Source of the DNA: Henckelia pumila
Taxonomy: Eukaryota; Streptophyta; Magnoliopsida; Lamiales; Gesneriaceae
DNA: 64,000 nucleotides
Reading direction: 5' to 3'
NCBI RefSeq assembly: GCF_033568475.1
Contig: NC_133123.1
Coordinates: 192,048,821 to 192,112,820, forward strand
The translations under genes were made by a program, and so were the position numbers. Each line of letters starts with the position of its first letter. Position 1 is the first letter of the stretch. Positions 22,744 to 34,569 of this stretch are shown here, piece after piece. The notes beneath the pieces are model-generated. The model did not search any database, was not told the DNA's origin, and saw only the letters and a list, made by a program, of their open reading frames with translations.

Positions 22744-22775
22744 ACTTAGTATCAAAGCATGGTCCAGGGAATTTG
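22744..22775 (+). other. Start of a second Tekay internal region
   Basis: Bases 22744-22775 match 11237-11268, the primer binding site and leader just after the 5' LTR. The copia element then inserts. The last five bases ATTTG are the copia target site, repeated at 32178-32182. The primer site here reads TAGTATCAAAGC, so it is mutated. Confidence 0.85.
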
Positions 22776-24620
22776 TGAAAGAGTGGGTGCCCGGTGAGCC
22801 AACTTGTGGCTAAGGGCTTTGATGATTTTTTGTATAAACAATCTTTTGTTTAATATAATTTACACTTTTATAATGGCAATGACTTTATCTTTCTTCATAT
22901 TGTTATATTGTGATATACTATTGTTGTTTTGATAAAGACCTTGAATATACTATAGTGTATGTAAGATGTGGTAGTGCACGGGGATGACTATCATGAAACA
23001 CATCTTATAGTCACTGTATATTCTAAACAGTTCCTAGTCGATTGAGCCGTCCGTTAATAAGGATAAGGATCGCTCGAGATTGAGACTAGCATTTGCGATG
23101 CCGAGTACCACGTTTCATTGGTATGGAACATAGAGATGTTCAAAGCATGCAAATGGATATTCATACGATGAATGATCGAACTACCCTATCCGGACTTTCC
23201 AAGTGGTTATCACTTATCGAGTGGATAAAGTCCGCGGTTTTGGTTGTACACCATTAGTCCTTACTACTTGAAACATCATTGAGACTCTATATGCTAGTAC
23301 TGTACTTTGACTCGTTTACCGACTCTATTGGGGTCATCAGGTGTCGGGATTGGGTACAGTTACAACACATATAGGAGTCGATGCTTTGTTGTCAAGGATT
23401 CACCACATACTTGCGAGTGTGGATATCCTATGCAATCTGAGGAGATATTAGTGTGACGAATCTCTGGCCAGAGTACATGATGTGTTTTAAGAAATGGTTT
23501 CTTAGTAGCACATGCGATGTCACTATTTGATCTTCAAGATGTATTGCATAGTTATCGAATCTCGAACGACTCTCGATTTACCAATAGTTGTTGATTCGAT
23601 CGGGATATATGGATGAAGGGACCGTACTGTACGCTAACCAAAATCTATTGGTTCTTGCAGGCACTATCAGTGATACCTAGGGAATCATGGGGCGATGTTG
23701 CTAGGCGCTCTTACCATGATTCGATGGGCAAGTCGGAAATTGTTGTTCTGAGTCACAAGGAGTTGTGAGCCCACGGCTAGCTGTATCCCTGAACCATTGA
23801 GGGTCACACAGAGTAATGGATTTTTAATCCCCGTTGAGATAGTTAAATTTAAAGAGTTAAATTTAATGAACAAAGAAGTGGGACTTCTTATTTAAGAGTA
23901 GAGGAGTAAGATTTCCTAAAATGACATAGGGATGGGCATTTTTGGAAATCACTGAATTCGGATTCAGAAAATTTATCTTGACTCTAAAAGATGCAGAAAT
24001 GGTTTCTGTGCACATTGGTGAAATTGGTTTATCAATCTGAGTCACGATGAATTTTATATTAATTTCTGAACATGCGGGCTTTGCTTGTCAGACTTGAACT
24101 TATGACTAATGGGCCCTAAGCTGTTAGCAGCCCACATTATAAATAAGTTATTGCAGTACAGAAATTACACAACAGAGGCTCACAATTTTCGAAAAACCCT
24201 AGCTGTGTTTTTAAAAAGTGGTCGCCCCCTTTCTCCCCTCTCTGCTCGAAAACCCAGCCTGTGAATTTTGAAGTTGCAGTCTGGTTTAACGGATCAAATT
24301 CGTTAATTCTCTTCGTAGAAACTTCTGATAGATTTTCTAGTGCAATCTATCAGAGAGATTCGAATTCTGTTCGTGGACCTGATTGAAGAATTGTTCGTCC
24401 ATCAGTTCCTGGGATATACAACAAGAGTAGAGTAATCTGTTGGTGTCCATAATCTCGTTTCGAGATTGGAGGTAAAAATTTAATTGTGATTTAATTTTTA
24501 CACGCACAATTTAATCGTAAAGTTTTGATACCCATTATGGAATCGTTCCATATAAAAAAATTTTAAACTTCCGCTGCACCGGGTATCAATTCTGATTGAT
24601 CTGATCACCGTTTTCCAACA
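22776..24620 (+). repeat. Angela-like 5' LTR
   Basis: 1845 bp, TGAAAGAGTGGG ... TTTTCCAACA. Near-identical to 30334-32177 and homologous to the minus-strand LTR at 58719-60580. Confidence 0.92.
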
Positions 24621-24621
24621 A

Positions 24622-24634
24622 TGGTATCAGAGCC
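24622..24634 (+). promoter_or_regulatory. Angela-like primer binding site
   Basis: TGGTATCAGAGCC starts one base after the LTR, a perfect match to the initiator Met-tRNA complement. Confidence 0.9.
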
Positions 24635-24744
24635 AGGTTGCTCAGATCAAGCGATTAAATTAATCGATTGTACAAAAAAAATTTTAAGCCTCGGTTTTTG
24701 AAACAAAATAAATTTTTTAAAATAAATTTTTTTTTTTCGGGCAA

Positions 24745-24895
24745 AACACGGGCAGCGATTGGATCGCTGCCCGGGGGGGCAGCGAGGGTCGCTGCCCAGG
24801 GCAGCACACGGCGCTGCCCAGCGCAGCGATCGTCGCTGCCCGGCCCGAGCCCCTTTGGGGCGCGGGCAGCCTGGGAGCGTCCCGGGCGTCCCGGG
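24745..24895 (+). repeat. GC-rich palindromic repeats in the copia leader
   Basis: An island of very high GC in otherwise AT-rich DNA, made of repeated GGGCAGCGA / TCGCTGCCC units that can pair with each other, followed by GGGAGCGTCCCGGGCGTCCCGGG-like units. It lies between the primer site and gag, so it would form strong hairpins in the genomic RNA leader. The frame open across it has no protein-like features. Confidence 0.8.
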
Positions 24896-25099
24896 AAAAA
24901 TTAATTTTTTTTATTTTAAATTAAAATTTTAATATGTTAAAATTCTATTTTTTGGTCCGATCGAAAATTGTATTGATTGGTCCACGAGGCGTCGGATCGA
25001 ATTGTTCGAGTCCAAAAATTTTAAAATTGATTTTTGGATAAATTTGAATTTTTGGAAAATTTATAGATTTTATCCGTAAAATCAGATTTTATGAAATTA

Positions 25100-25270
25100 A
25101 TTATTTTTGGTACAATTGATGATAAGATATGATCTTATGGAAATATTGAGTAAAATATGATTTTATGTATAAAATTGGATTTTATATGTAAAATATGATT
25201 TTATTTGATAAAAAGATAAAATATGATTTTGTATGTAAAATAAGATTTTATATATGGAATATGATTTTAT
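25100..25270 (+). repeat. AT-rich tandem repeat in the copia leader
   Basis: About eight imperfect copies of a unit like AAAATATGATTTTATxT in a row, with lengths from 14 to 20 bp. No coding potential. Confidence 0.7.
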
Positions 25271-25929
25271 CCTTTTAATTTAAATTGCCATTGCATGTTA
25301 TCCAATAAATTAATTTTGAATTAAATATTATTGGATAAGGATGATCGATTGCCATGACCAATGAATTTACATTTGTTTTTATTGTTGTTGGATTTATTAA
25401 TGGGCCTGGTTTATGGCCCAATATGAATTGTCATATGTAATAAAAGTGGGTCTGGTTTATGGTCCGTTCCCACCCCTTAAAATGTATCCCCTACTTGTCA
25501 TAGTTATTTATTGTAAATACATTAGACTTAGTGGGAGATGAAGATTTGAAGATGGAGGTGGGCCCAGCAGACAATAAAGACAGAAGAAATGTAAATTAAA
25601 AGCTCAATGTAATAGGATTGCATAGCATAGCTGCATATTACCTAGGATTGGACTTAGACTCGTGATTGGCAACCACGGGTCGATTAGAAATGGAATCGAT
25701 CATCCTATATAATATATGATATTATCGTTGTATGCATGTTTTAGACTAAATTGTATGAATCCGGCAAGCATACAAATTATAAATGATGAGACAAATTTTC
25801 AAAATTAAAATCCCTCATTTTAAATATGATTTAAAATTGATATCAAGATAAATAAAGGAAATTTAAATATTGTTTAAATGTTCCTACCTTCCATCAACGA
25901 TCAATGTATGAGATGCTACCCGCGGATAC

Positions 25930-26205
25930 GGTCCGGCTCATATTATTGGGAGGGCCCGTTCGTCGGAAAGCTGTACATTGGATCGACAAATGTTGTAAGT
26001 TGGGTGGAACTCCCATGGGATCGGCTCATATTATTGGGGGATCCACATGGCGACCGTCCATCACAACTTAATATTGATGGGTCATCTTGACATGTCACAA
26101 TAAACGGCGTCATATTATTGGGCCCTTATTGGACATGAGGTAAAAACGTGGAGGTTGCTTTGGAAGCAATTGGGCTCTACCTTTTGAAAATTATGGTTGG
26201 CTGAT
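25930..26205 (+). repeat. Dispersed TCATATTATTGGG repeats before gag
   Basis: CGGCTCATATTATTGGG occurs near 25933 and 26022, with shorter relatives near 26108 (GTCATATTATTGGG) and 26191 (CTGATATTATTTGG), spaced about 85-90 bp. The spacing and the position in the untranslated leader suggest a decayed tandem array of about 85-bp units. Confidence 0.65.
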
Positions 26206-26404
26206 ATTATTTGGAACCATAGTTTGTCAATTGGACTCCATGTTCCCACTAAGGAAAACAGTTTCCCGTTTTCACTAGAGGGTAGTGAAATCGTTAAAAT
26301 AGTGGGAGTGAGATTCATAAAATAAATTTCGCCTATTTTATGTCTTAGTAAATTAATTAAACAATCACTGATTATTGTCTGTTTCTTTTCAGTATTTCAT
26401 TAAG

Positions 26405-29400
26405 ATGAATTTGCGCAATCCACTATTTTCTATTCTCGAACAAAATAAACTGACTGACGCAAACTATACGGAATGGTTCCGTAAATTGAAGATTGTCTTA
26501 ACCTCGGAGAAGATGCTCTACGTGTTAGAAAAATCTCCTCCGAAGGAAGCACCAGCTGACATAAGTCCGGAAGAGTTGGCCAAACTTGATACATGGTGGG
26601 ACCATGATATCAAGGCCAAATGCTATATGCAAGCCTCGATGTCTGATGAACTCCAGAGGCGATTTGAGGACACCGTGAATGCTGCTGACATTCACGTACA
26701 ACTCAAGGAACTTTTTGGGGCTCGATCGAGAGCTGAAAGGTTCGCTACTGTAAAAGAGCTAATGACGTGTCGCATGCATGAAGGGACTTCGGTCCGTGAT
26801 CATGGGGTACGAGTGATTTGGCTCATACAGAAGTTGGTAATGCTTGATTTGGTGTTGGAGCATGAACTCAACGTGGACTTATTACTTCTCTCTCTTCCTT
26901 CTTCGTTTGACGGATTTGTGGTGAATTTCAATATGAACAAGATAGAGGCCTCCCTTGAAGAGATGGTCAATATGCTTGTAACATATGAAGCCACTTTAAA
27001 GAAGGATAAACCGGTTCTCTTGGTGGGCTCCTCTTCCTCTGCTAAGAAGGGGCCAAGTACAAAGGGTAAGAAACGTTCTGCCCCACCCAAGAAAACCGGA
27101 CCCGAGAAGAAGAACAAGACAAAGGCTTCAAACATGGAAAAGTCCAAGGATGTTTTCCATTACTGCAAGAAACCCGGTCATTGGAAACGTAACTGCAAGG
27201 AATATCTAGAGCAGTTGCGAACTGCGAAGGGTGTGTTCTATATTGAAATAAATGTTTCACTTAATACTACTTCTTGGGTATTGGATACCGGATGTGGATC
27301 TCACATTTGCAATGATTTGCAGGTGATGACAAGAAGTCGCAAGCTTAGAATGGGTGAGACCCAGCTGAGGCTCGGAAATGGTTCTAGAGTTAAAGCTAAA
27401 GGTGTGGGAGATGTTTATTTAATTTTGCAGAACGATTTTAAGTTACTTTTGAGAGATGTTTTATTTGTTTCAGATTTGATTAAAAACATTATTTCTGTTT
27501 CTATGCTTGATAGAGATGGTTATTCTTGCAATTTTGTTAATGGAATTTGCAATATTTACAAGAATGAATGTTTGATTGGAAATGGACAACTTGAAAACGA
27601 TCTATATAACTTAAAATTAAAAGACGTTCCAATAAATTATGTTGATAAACCGGTAACAACAAACAAAAGGAAAATCGATAGTCAAAACCCGGCAAACCTT
27701 TGGCATGCTAGGCTAGGTCATATTTCCTCAAGGAGGATGAACAAGCTAGTGGGAGAGGGCATGTTTGATATGTCTGATATTAACTCTCTACCTACTTGTG
27801 AGTCCTGCCTGAAAGGAAAAATGACTAAATCTCCTTTTAAGGGGAAACCTGAGCGTAGTCAAAATCTGTTGGATTTGATCCATACAGATGTTTGTGGTCC
27901 ATTTAGAATTGGTACTCAATTTGGCCACACCTATTTCATTACCTTTACTGATGATTATTCAAGGTATGGGTATTTATATTTAATGAAATATAAGTCTGAA
28001 GCATTTGAAAAGTTCAAAGAATTCAAGGCTGAAGTAGAAAACAAGCTAGGTAAAAGTATTAAAGCACTTCGATCGGATCGAGGTGGAGAATACTTAAGTA
28101 CCGAGTTTTTGGACTATCTGAAAGAGAATGGGATTCTCTCTCAGTGGACTCCTCCTATGACACCTCAGCTAAATGGTGTATCGGAGCGTCGTAATCGAAC
28201 TTTTTTGGACATGGTTCGATCCATGATGAGCTTCACTGAGCTTCCACCTTCGTTTTGGGGCTACGCGCTTGAAACGGCGGTGTTGTTGTTGAACAACGTC
28301 CACACCAAAGCAGTGGATAAAACACCATACGAGTTATGGAATGGCAAAGCTCCTAAGTATTCGTACTTGAGGATTTGGGGATGTCTTGCTTACGTGAAGC
28401 AGACAGTGGGAGATAAGTTGGATAGTCGATCCACCTTATGTTATTTTGTAGGGTATCCGAAGAATTCAATCGGATATTATTTCTATCATCCTGCTGAAAC
28501 AAAGGTGTTTGTTTCAAGGAATGCCACCTTCTTGGAGAAGGAGTTCTTATTGGATAAGAAAGGCGAGATGATGGAACTCGAAGAAATTCGAGAAGAACCC
28601 GAAATACAAAATAATGATCCTACACCTCAGGAACCAATGATGGACACGCCTATACCTAGATGATCCGAGAGGACTTCTAGACCTCCTATTCGATATGGTC
28701 TTCTTCTTGAAGGGGATCAAGATGAACCCGATATTGGATGTGATCCAAGAAACTTCAAGGAAGCAATTTCTGATGCGGATTCAAATTTATGGCTTGAAGC
28801 TATGCAGTCGGAAATAGATTCGATGCATACAAACCAAGTTTGGTCTTTAGTAGATCCTCCCGATGGAATTGTTCCAATAGGGTGTAAATGGATCTACAAG
28901 AGAAAGCTTGGGCCTGATGGTAAGGTATTGACCTACAAGGCACGATTGGTGGCGAAAGGTTACACTCAAAGACAAGGAGTTGACTATGATGAAACCTTTT
29001 CACCAGTTGCAATGTTCAAGTCCATAAGAATCCTTATTTCCATAGCTGCTTGGTATGACTATGAGATATGGCAAATGGATGTGAAGACTGCATTTCTTAA
29101 TGGAAACATTAAGGAAGAGATCTATATGACGCAGCCTGAGGGATACACATCCATGGGAAGCGAGCATAAGGTATGCAAGCTTCAGAGATCAATCTATGGT
29201 CTCAAACAAGCATCAAGAAGTTGGAACCAGAAATTTGATGAAACAATAAAGGATTTTGGTTTCATCAAGAACCCGGAGGAACCATGCGTGTACAAGAAAG
29301 TAGTTAAGGATGCTTTGACATTCTTAGTACTTTATGTTGATGACATCCTACTCATTGGGAATGATGTAGGGATGTTGCAGTCAACAAAGATATGGTTATC

Positions 29401-30319
29401 AGGTAGATTCTCGATGAAGGATTTGGGTGAGGCATCCTATATTCTAGGGATACAGATCTATAGAGATAGATCTAAGAGAATGATAGGACTCACTCAAGCA
29501 TCCTACATCGACACCATATTGAAAAGGTTTTCAATGGATGGGTCCAAGAGAGGACATCTACCTATGTGTCATGGAGTTTCTCTATCCAAGTCTATGTGTC
29601 CCAAGACTGATGAAGAGATAGAGAAAATAACACATGTACCATATGCGTCAGCCATTGGTAGTATCATGTATGGGATGATATCTACCAGACCGGATGTAGC
29701 ATTTGCTCTGAGTGTCACGAGCAGATATCAAGCTAATCCCGGTCAAATGCATTGGAAAGCCGTGAAGGACATTCTTAAGTACTTACGAAGGACTAAGAAT
29801 ATGTTCATGGTATATGGAGGAAGAGAACTGAAATTGGAAGGCTATACCGACTCTAGCTTCCAAAGTGACGTGGATGACTCGAAGTCAACCTCTGGATTTG
29901 TGTTCATACTCAATGGCGGTGCTGTCTCTTGGAAGAGTTCCAAGCAGGACACCACAGCGGATTCCACCACTGAGGCAGAATACATTGCAGCATCAGCTGC
30001 TGCTAAAGAGGCCGTTTGGATGAGGAATTTCGTCCAAGAGTTGGGTGTTATTCCTGAAGTTGTTGGTCCAGTCCCGGTGTACTGTGACAACACGGGTGCC
30101 ATTGCTCAGGCAAAGGAACCAAGGTCTCATCAAAGATCCAAACACGTACTGAGGAAATACCACATCATCCGGGAGATCGTGGAAAGAGGAGACATCACTG
30201 TCGAGAGAGTGGCCTCTGCAGACAATATCGCTGATCCACTTACTAAGCCCTTGCCAAGACCATTATTTGACAAACATCGCGAAGCAATGGGTCTACGTAG
30301 TATGACTAGTTGGCTTTAG
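26405..30319 (+). pseudogene. Copia gag-pol polyprotein with one internal stop
   Basis: ATG 26405 (MNLRNPLFSILEQNKL) is the first Met consistent with copia Gag. Domains in order: UBN2-type Gag to about 27130; zinc knuckle near 27150 with the first Cys replaced by Phe (27155-27157; the minus-strand copy has Cys); protease DTGCGSH near 27285; integrase HHCC and D,D,E core (HTDVCGPF, FTDDYSRYGYLYLMK, RSDRGGEY); RT (KARLVAKGYTQRQG, catalytic YVDDILLIGND near 29335); RNase H (TDSSFQSD, TTEAEY, CDNTGAIAQAKEP) to TAG 30317-30319. The frame is continuous except for TGA at 28661-28663 between integrase and RT, where the minus-strand copy has AGA. Confidence 0.92.
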
Positions 30320-30320
30320 G

Positions 30321-30333
30321 GCAAGTGGGAGAT
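30321..30333 (+). promoter_or_regulatory. Angela-like polypurine tract
   Basis: GCAAGTGGGAGAT between the pol stop and the 3' LTR; the minus-strand copy has the same tract at 60581-60593. Confidence 0.8.
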
Positions 30334-32177
30334 TGAAAGAGTGGGTGCCCGGTGAGCCAACTTGTGGCTAAGGGCTTTGATGACTCTTTGTATAAACAAT
30401 CTTTTGTTTAATATAATTTACACTTTTATAATGGCAATGACTTTATCTTTCTTCATATTTTTATATTGTGATATACTATTGTTGTTTTGATAAAGACCTT
30501 GAATATACTATAGTGTATGTAAGATGTGGTAGTGCATGGGGATGACTATCATGAAACACATCTTATAGTCACTGTATATTCTAAACAGTTCCTAGTCGAT
30601 TGAGCCGTCCGTTAATAAGGATAAGGATCGCTCGAGATTAAGACTAGCATTTGCGATGCCGAGTACCATGTTTCATTGGTATGGAACATAGAGATGTTCA
30701 AAGCATGCAAATTGATATTCATACGATGAATGATCAAACTACCCTATCCGGACTTTCCAAGTGGTTATCACTTATTGAGTGGATAAAGTCCGCGGTTTTG
30801 GTTGTACACCATTAGTCCTTACTACTTGAAACATCATTGAGACTCTATATGCTAGTACTGTACTTTGACTCGTTTACCGACTCTATTGGGGTCATCAGGT
30901 GTCGGGATTGGGTACAGTTACAACACATATAGGAGTCGATGCTTTGTTGTCAAGGATTCACCACATACTTGTGAGTGTGGATATCCTATGCAATCTGAGG
31001 AGATATTAGTGTGACGAATCTCTGGCCAGAGTACATGATGTGTTTTAAGAAATGGTTTCTTAGTAGCACATGCGATGTCACTATTTGATCTTCAAGATGT
31101 ATTGCATAGTTATCGAATCTCGAACGACTCTCGATTTACCAATGGTTGTTGATTCGATCGGGATATATGGATGAAGGGACCGTACTGTACGCTAACCAAA
31201 ATCTATTGGTTCTTGCAGGCACTATCAATGATACCTAGGGAATCATGGGGCGATGTTGCTAGGCGCTCTTACCATGATTCGATGGGCAAGTTGGAAATTG
31301 TTGTTCTGAGTCACAAGGAGTTGTGAGCCCACGGCTAGCTGTATCCCAGAACCATTGAGGGTCACACAGAGTAATGGATTTTTAATCCCCGTTGAGATAG
31401 TTAAATTTAAAGAGTTAAATTTAATGAACAAAGAAGTGGGACTTCTTATTTAAGAGTAGAGGAGTAAGATTTCCTAAAATGACATAGGGATGGGCATTTT
31501 TGGAAATCACTGAATTCGGATTTAGAAAATTTATCTTGACTCTAAAGATGCAGAAATGGTTTCTGTGCACATTGGTGAAATTGGTTTATCAATCTGAGTC
31601 ACGATGAATTTTATATTAGTTTCTGAACATGCGGGCTTTGCTTGTCAGGCTTGAACTTATGACTAATGGGCCCTAAGCTGTTAGTAGCCCACATTATAAA
31701 TAAGTTATTGCAGTACAGAAATTACACAACAGAGGCTCACAATTTTCGAAAAACCCTAGCTGTGTTTTTAAAAAGTGGCCGCCCCCTTTCTCCCCTCTCT
31801 GCTCGAAAACCCAGCCTGTGAATTTTGAATTTGCAGTCTGGTTTAACGGATCAAATTCGTTAATTCTCTTCGTAGAAACTTCTGATAGATTTTCTAGTGC
31901 AATCTATCAGAGGGATTCGAATTCTGTTCGTGGACCTGATTGAAGAATTGTTTGTCCATCAGTTCCTGGGATATACAACAAGAGCAGAGTAATCTGTTGG
32001 TGTCCATAATCTCGTTTCGAGATTGGAGGTAAAAATTTAATTGTGATTTAATTTTTACACGCACAATTTAATCGTAAAGTTTTGATACCCATTATGGAAT
32101 CGTTCCATATAAAAAAATTTTAAACTTCCGCTGCACCGGGTATCAATTCTGATTGATCTGATCACCGTTTTCCAACA
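30334..32177 (+). repeat. Angela-like 3' LTR
   Basis: 1844 bp, same ends as the 5' LTR, one base shorter. Followed by the target repeat ATTTG. Confidence 0.92.
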
Positions 32178-32775
32178 ATTTGCGCCACTCACGCCACGCT
32201 ATACTCGTTCAGATTCACCGCAAGTTTGTAAGTTTTCAAGCTATTTTAATTGTTTTGAGGTTTTGATGATTTGTTTATTGAGGTAAAGGTATAATATGTT
32301 TGTTCAGTAAAGTTATGTGCTTTTGAAATAAGATATCATGTGCGTTGGTCATGGTGGTATGTTGGATTGTTTGAGAAAGATGTCAGAAATAGGAATCTCT
32401 CGCAGGAATAATGAAGGGTTAACCGCAATACAGGGGAGCAGTTTCTAGAGGGCATGGCCCAGCTATTTCAGCAGTTGTCAGTGTTTCCCGAGGAGTCAGA
32501 GGTAGGCTACAGAGTGTCTGCCCCATCAGGGGAAGAGCTTCTTACTAATCGGGTGTTCTGAGGGATTATTCTAGAGTTGCAGGGTAATGCACTGACGGCT
32601 GATCTGATAGTGCTACCGATGCCAGACTTTGATATTATTTTGGGGATTGACTAGTTGAGCAGATATGGAGTAGTGATCGATTTCAGGAGAAGACTGGTGA
32701 CAGTTAGACTACCTCAGGGAGGCCAGTTGACGTTTCAGGTAGTGCAGGGAGACACACAGATTCGATCAGTGGCTT
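32178..32775 (+). pseudogene. Truncated second Tekay internal region
   Basis: Continues the second internal copy after the copia element: leader, gag remnant from about 32338 (with a frameshift relative to 11424), the same gag-to-protease deletion, then protease/RT leader up to 32778. It matches 11264-11865 closely. An extra stop (TAG 32652-32654 for Trp in the first copy) is present. The copy ends abruptly where pararetroviral sequence resumes, sharing only CTC at the junction. Confidence 0.85.
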
Positions 32776-32841
32776 CTCATACGAGAGCAAGTGAATGTTT
32801 CAAGGATTGCAATTGCTGGACATGTGGAGCTAGAGGCCATA
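32776..32841 (+). repeat. 66-bp viral duplication (right copy)
   Basis: Identical to 1899-1964. This copy continues into uninterrupted viral sequence (TATCTACAAACTGTCC), so it represents the site without the gypsy insertion. Confidence 0.9.
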
Positions 32842-33049
32842 TATCTACAAACTGTCCAGAAAACGAGAGAAAATGAGTTAAACTCTTTGAAGAAACACCA
32901 GATATGGATGATGCGGTCTTCTTTCAAGATCTAGTCCAAGTATATCAATTTGAGGATATCCCCTCAGATGAAAGTATATACGAAGAAGAGATATTGTTTA
33001 ACCAAGATGAATCTGAAGATGAATCAGAATCAGAATCAGAATCAGAATA
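32779..33049 (+). pseudogene. Capsid zinc knuckle and acidic tail
   Basis: The complete CCHC knuckle (C-x2-C-x4-H-x4-C, final Cys in STNCPEN) is followed by TGA 32874-32876. Past this stop, one frame encodes an Asp/Glu-rich tail (FEDIPSDESIYEEEILFNQD, then alternating D/E/S) to TAA 33048-33050. An acidic tail next to the knuckle is common in caulimovirid capsid proteins. The movement-protein frame is different. Confidence 0.7.
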
Positions 33050-34254
33050 AAGAAGAAGTGTTTCGACACGAAACACATGAGAGTTTGGCTGGATTTTTTA
33101 GTCAAACCACGATATCTCATAATATGGTCCAAAGGATTATGAGAGAAAATCCAACATTACAAAAGTACCAAGGATTTTCGGCAGGACAAGTAGAAAGAGT
33201 CTTAGGCAACCTAGGGCTTAGAAAAAGAAGACATCATTTGATTTACAAAGTATCCAGAAGGGAAATGACAATCCCTATTGAGTTAATAAGTAATCAAATA
33301 GAGATGCAGTTAATTCCTTTTGAAGAAGTAAGAGAGGAATTGCAGAAGCTGAAAAGTGAGGTAGCAAGAACGATGTCTTGGATTCATATTGGAGCAATCC
33401 AAATAATGATCAAGACAACTTTTAAAAAAGGAATAGATTCACCCATAGATATCGTAGTATGTGATAAAAGAATGGGGAATATCCAAGATGCTGTTCTGGG
33501 TACGATCTCAGGAAATCTATGTGCAGGAAAAATTGTAGGAGTTATTTATCCAAGAATAGCCTAAAATTTAGCTGACAGAGACTTTAGTCGAGCCTTGACG
33601 TTGCATCAAAACTTCAAGGAAAAAAGATTAATGAAGGAAGGTAATAGACCATATTCTATTACTTATCAAATTTCATATGCTCTTTCTAATACTCATCATT
33701 TTGAATTATTTATTTGAAATGAGTTTATTGAAATTCCAAAAATCTTTGGGAAAGTTGCTCAAGTAATATACCAGGAAAGAATCGAGTTTCCTTTAATTCA
33801 AGAAACAGACATTCAAATACAAGATAAACCGGTTCTATACAGAGATCTTAAAATAGAACCCCAATGGTTATCTTTCCAAGGTGACCGAATGACAAGTCGA
33901 AGGTGGGAAAAATCTCCTATTCAGGAAATTCCACCAGAAGAAAAGGAGTTTTCGATAATAGGAAAACTTAGATCTCCAGAAAGATGGAAAGAAATCAAAA
34001 TAGTATTCGAAATTACAAGTCACAGAAACCAATTTCCTTGTAACTTGATTTACTATTTTGAGCAGCAGGTAACAGGAACTTACCAAGAATTAATAAATAT
34101 TGGAGAATTGGAAGTTCAAATCTGTGGAATTCCAGGAAAAGAATTGGATCAGCTCATTTTTGGCCTAGAGTTTCTGGAGGACCATAAACCATGGAAACGC
34201 CTTGAAAAAGGAATAGAGTTTATGGCAAAAGAAAATACTTGGAGGATTCAATAA
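33049..34254 (+). pseudogene. Pararetroviral movement protein (30K type)
   Basis: One frame, broken by TAA at 33562-33564 and TGA at 33715-33717, runs to TAA 34252-34254. The middle contains WIHIGAIQIMIKTTFKKGID and a following VVCDKRM...DAVLGTISGNL stretch, the conserved core of caulimovirid cell-to-cell movement proteins, which modify plasmodesmata. The open frame extends upstream to 32950 only because it crosses the acidic-tail region in another frame. Movement protein downstream of capsid is the Cavemovirus/Solendovirus order. The stops make it non-functional. Confidence 0.75.
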
Positions 34255-34266
34255 GAATTCTACGAG

Positions 34267-34569
34267 ATGGAAAACAAAGACAATTGGATAAGGGACAATC
34301 CCTTAATCAGATTCGAAAACTCTGTTCACAAACAGAGGAAGAAGCAATTGTTGAAATTAGTAAGTCATGAACATGATTTACTAGAACGCATTGAGAAAGT
34401 AGAAAGGAGTAACCATACTATACCTTCTGAAGCCTTAGGAAAACTAAAGGTGAATAGTCTTAATCGGATTACTGAGGTACAACATAGTCTGTTAAAAATG
34501 GCGGGGCAATTTAGTAATTCCTTTAAAAATGACAACAAGTCCTTTCTCCATATACATTCCGATTGGTAA
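34267..34569 (+). CDS. Small viral ORF, helical
   Basis: 100 codons from ATG 34267, no internal stop, overlapping the protease ORF. The product is Lys/Glu/Leu-rich with a heptad-like stretch (about residues 30-75). It has no recognised domain. Position between movement protein and protease suggests it is either the start of the pol polyprotein in a shifted frame or a separate small protein. Intactness may be chance at this length. Confidence 0.45.
   Translation: MENKDNWIRDNPLIRFENSVHKQRKKQLLKLVSHEHDLLERIEKVERSNHTIPSEALGKLKVNSLNRITEVQHSLLKMAGQFSNSFKNDNKSFLHIHSDW

Larger units (their letters stand above)
22776..32177 (+). mobile_element. Complete Ty1/copia element, Angela-like
   Basis: 9.4-kb element with two LTRs of about 1.84 kb, a Met-tRNA primer site, a long leader, a single gag-pol frame in copia order (gag, protease, integrase, RT, RNase H) and a polypurine tract. 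Target duplication ATTTG is perfect (22771-22775, 32178-32182). LTR length near 1.8 kb and the RNase H sequence are like the BARE/Angela lineage. I see roughly 25-30 differences between the LTRs by eye, so insertion is fairly recent. A single TGA in pol and a lost zinc-knuckle cysteine probably make this copy non-autonomous. Confidence 0.92.

Noticed and set aside
24668-24904. A 78-codon ORF over the GC-rich copia leader
   Set aside because: It is the translation of hairpin repeats in an untranslated leader, with no conserved features.
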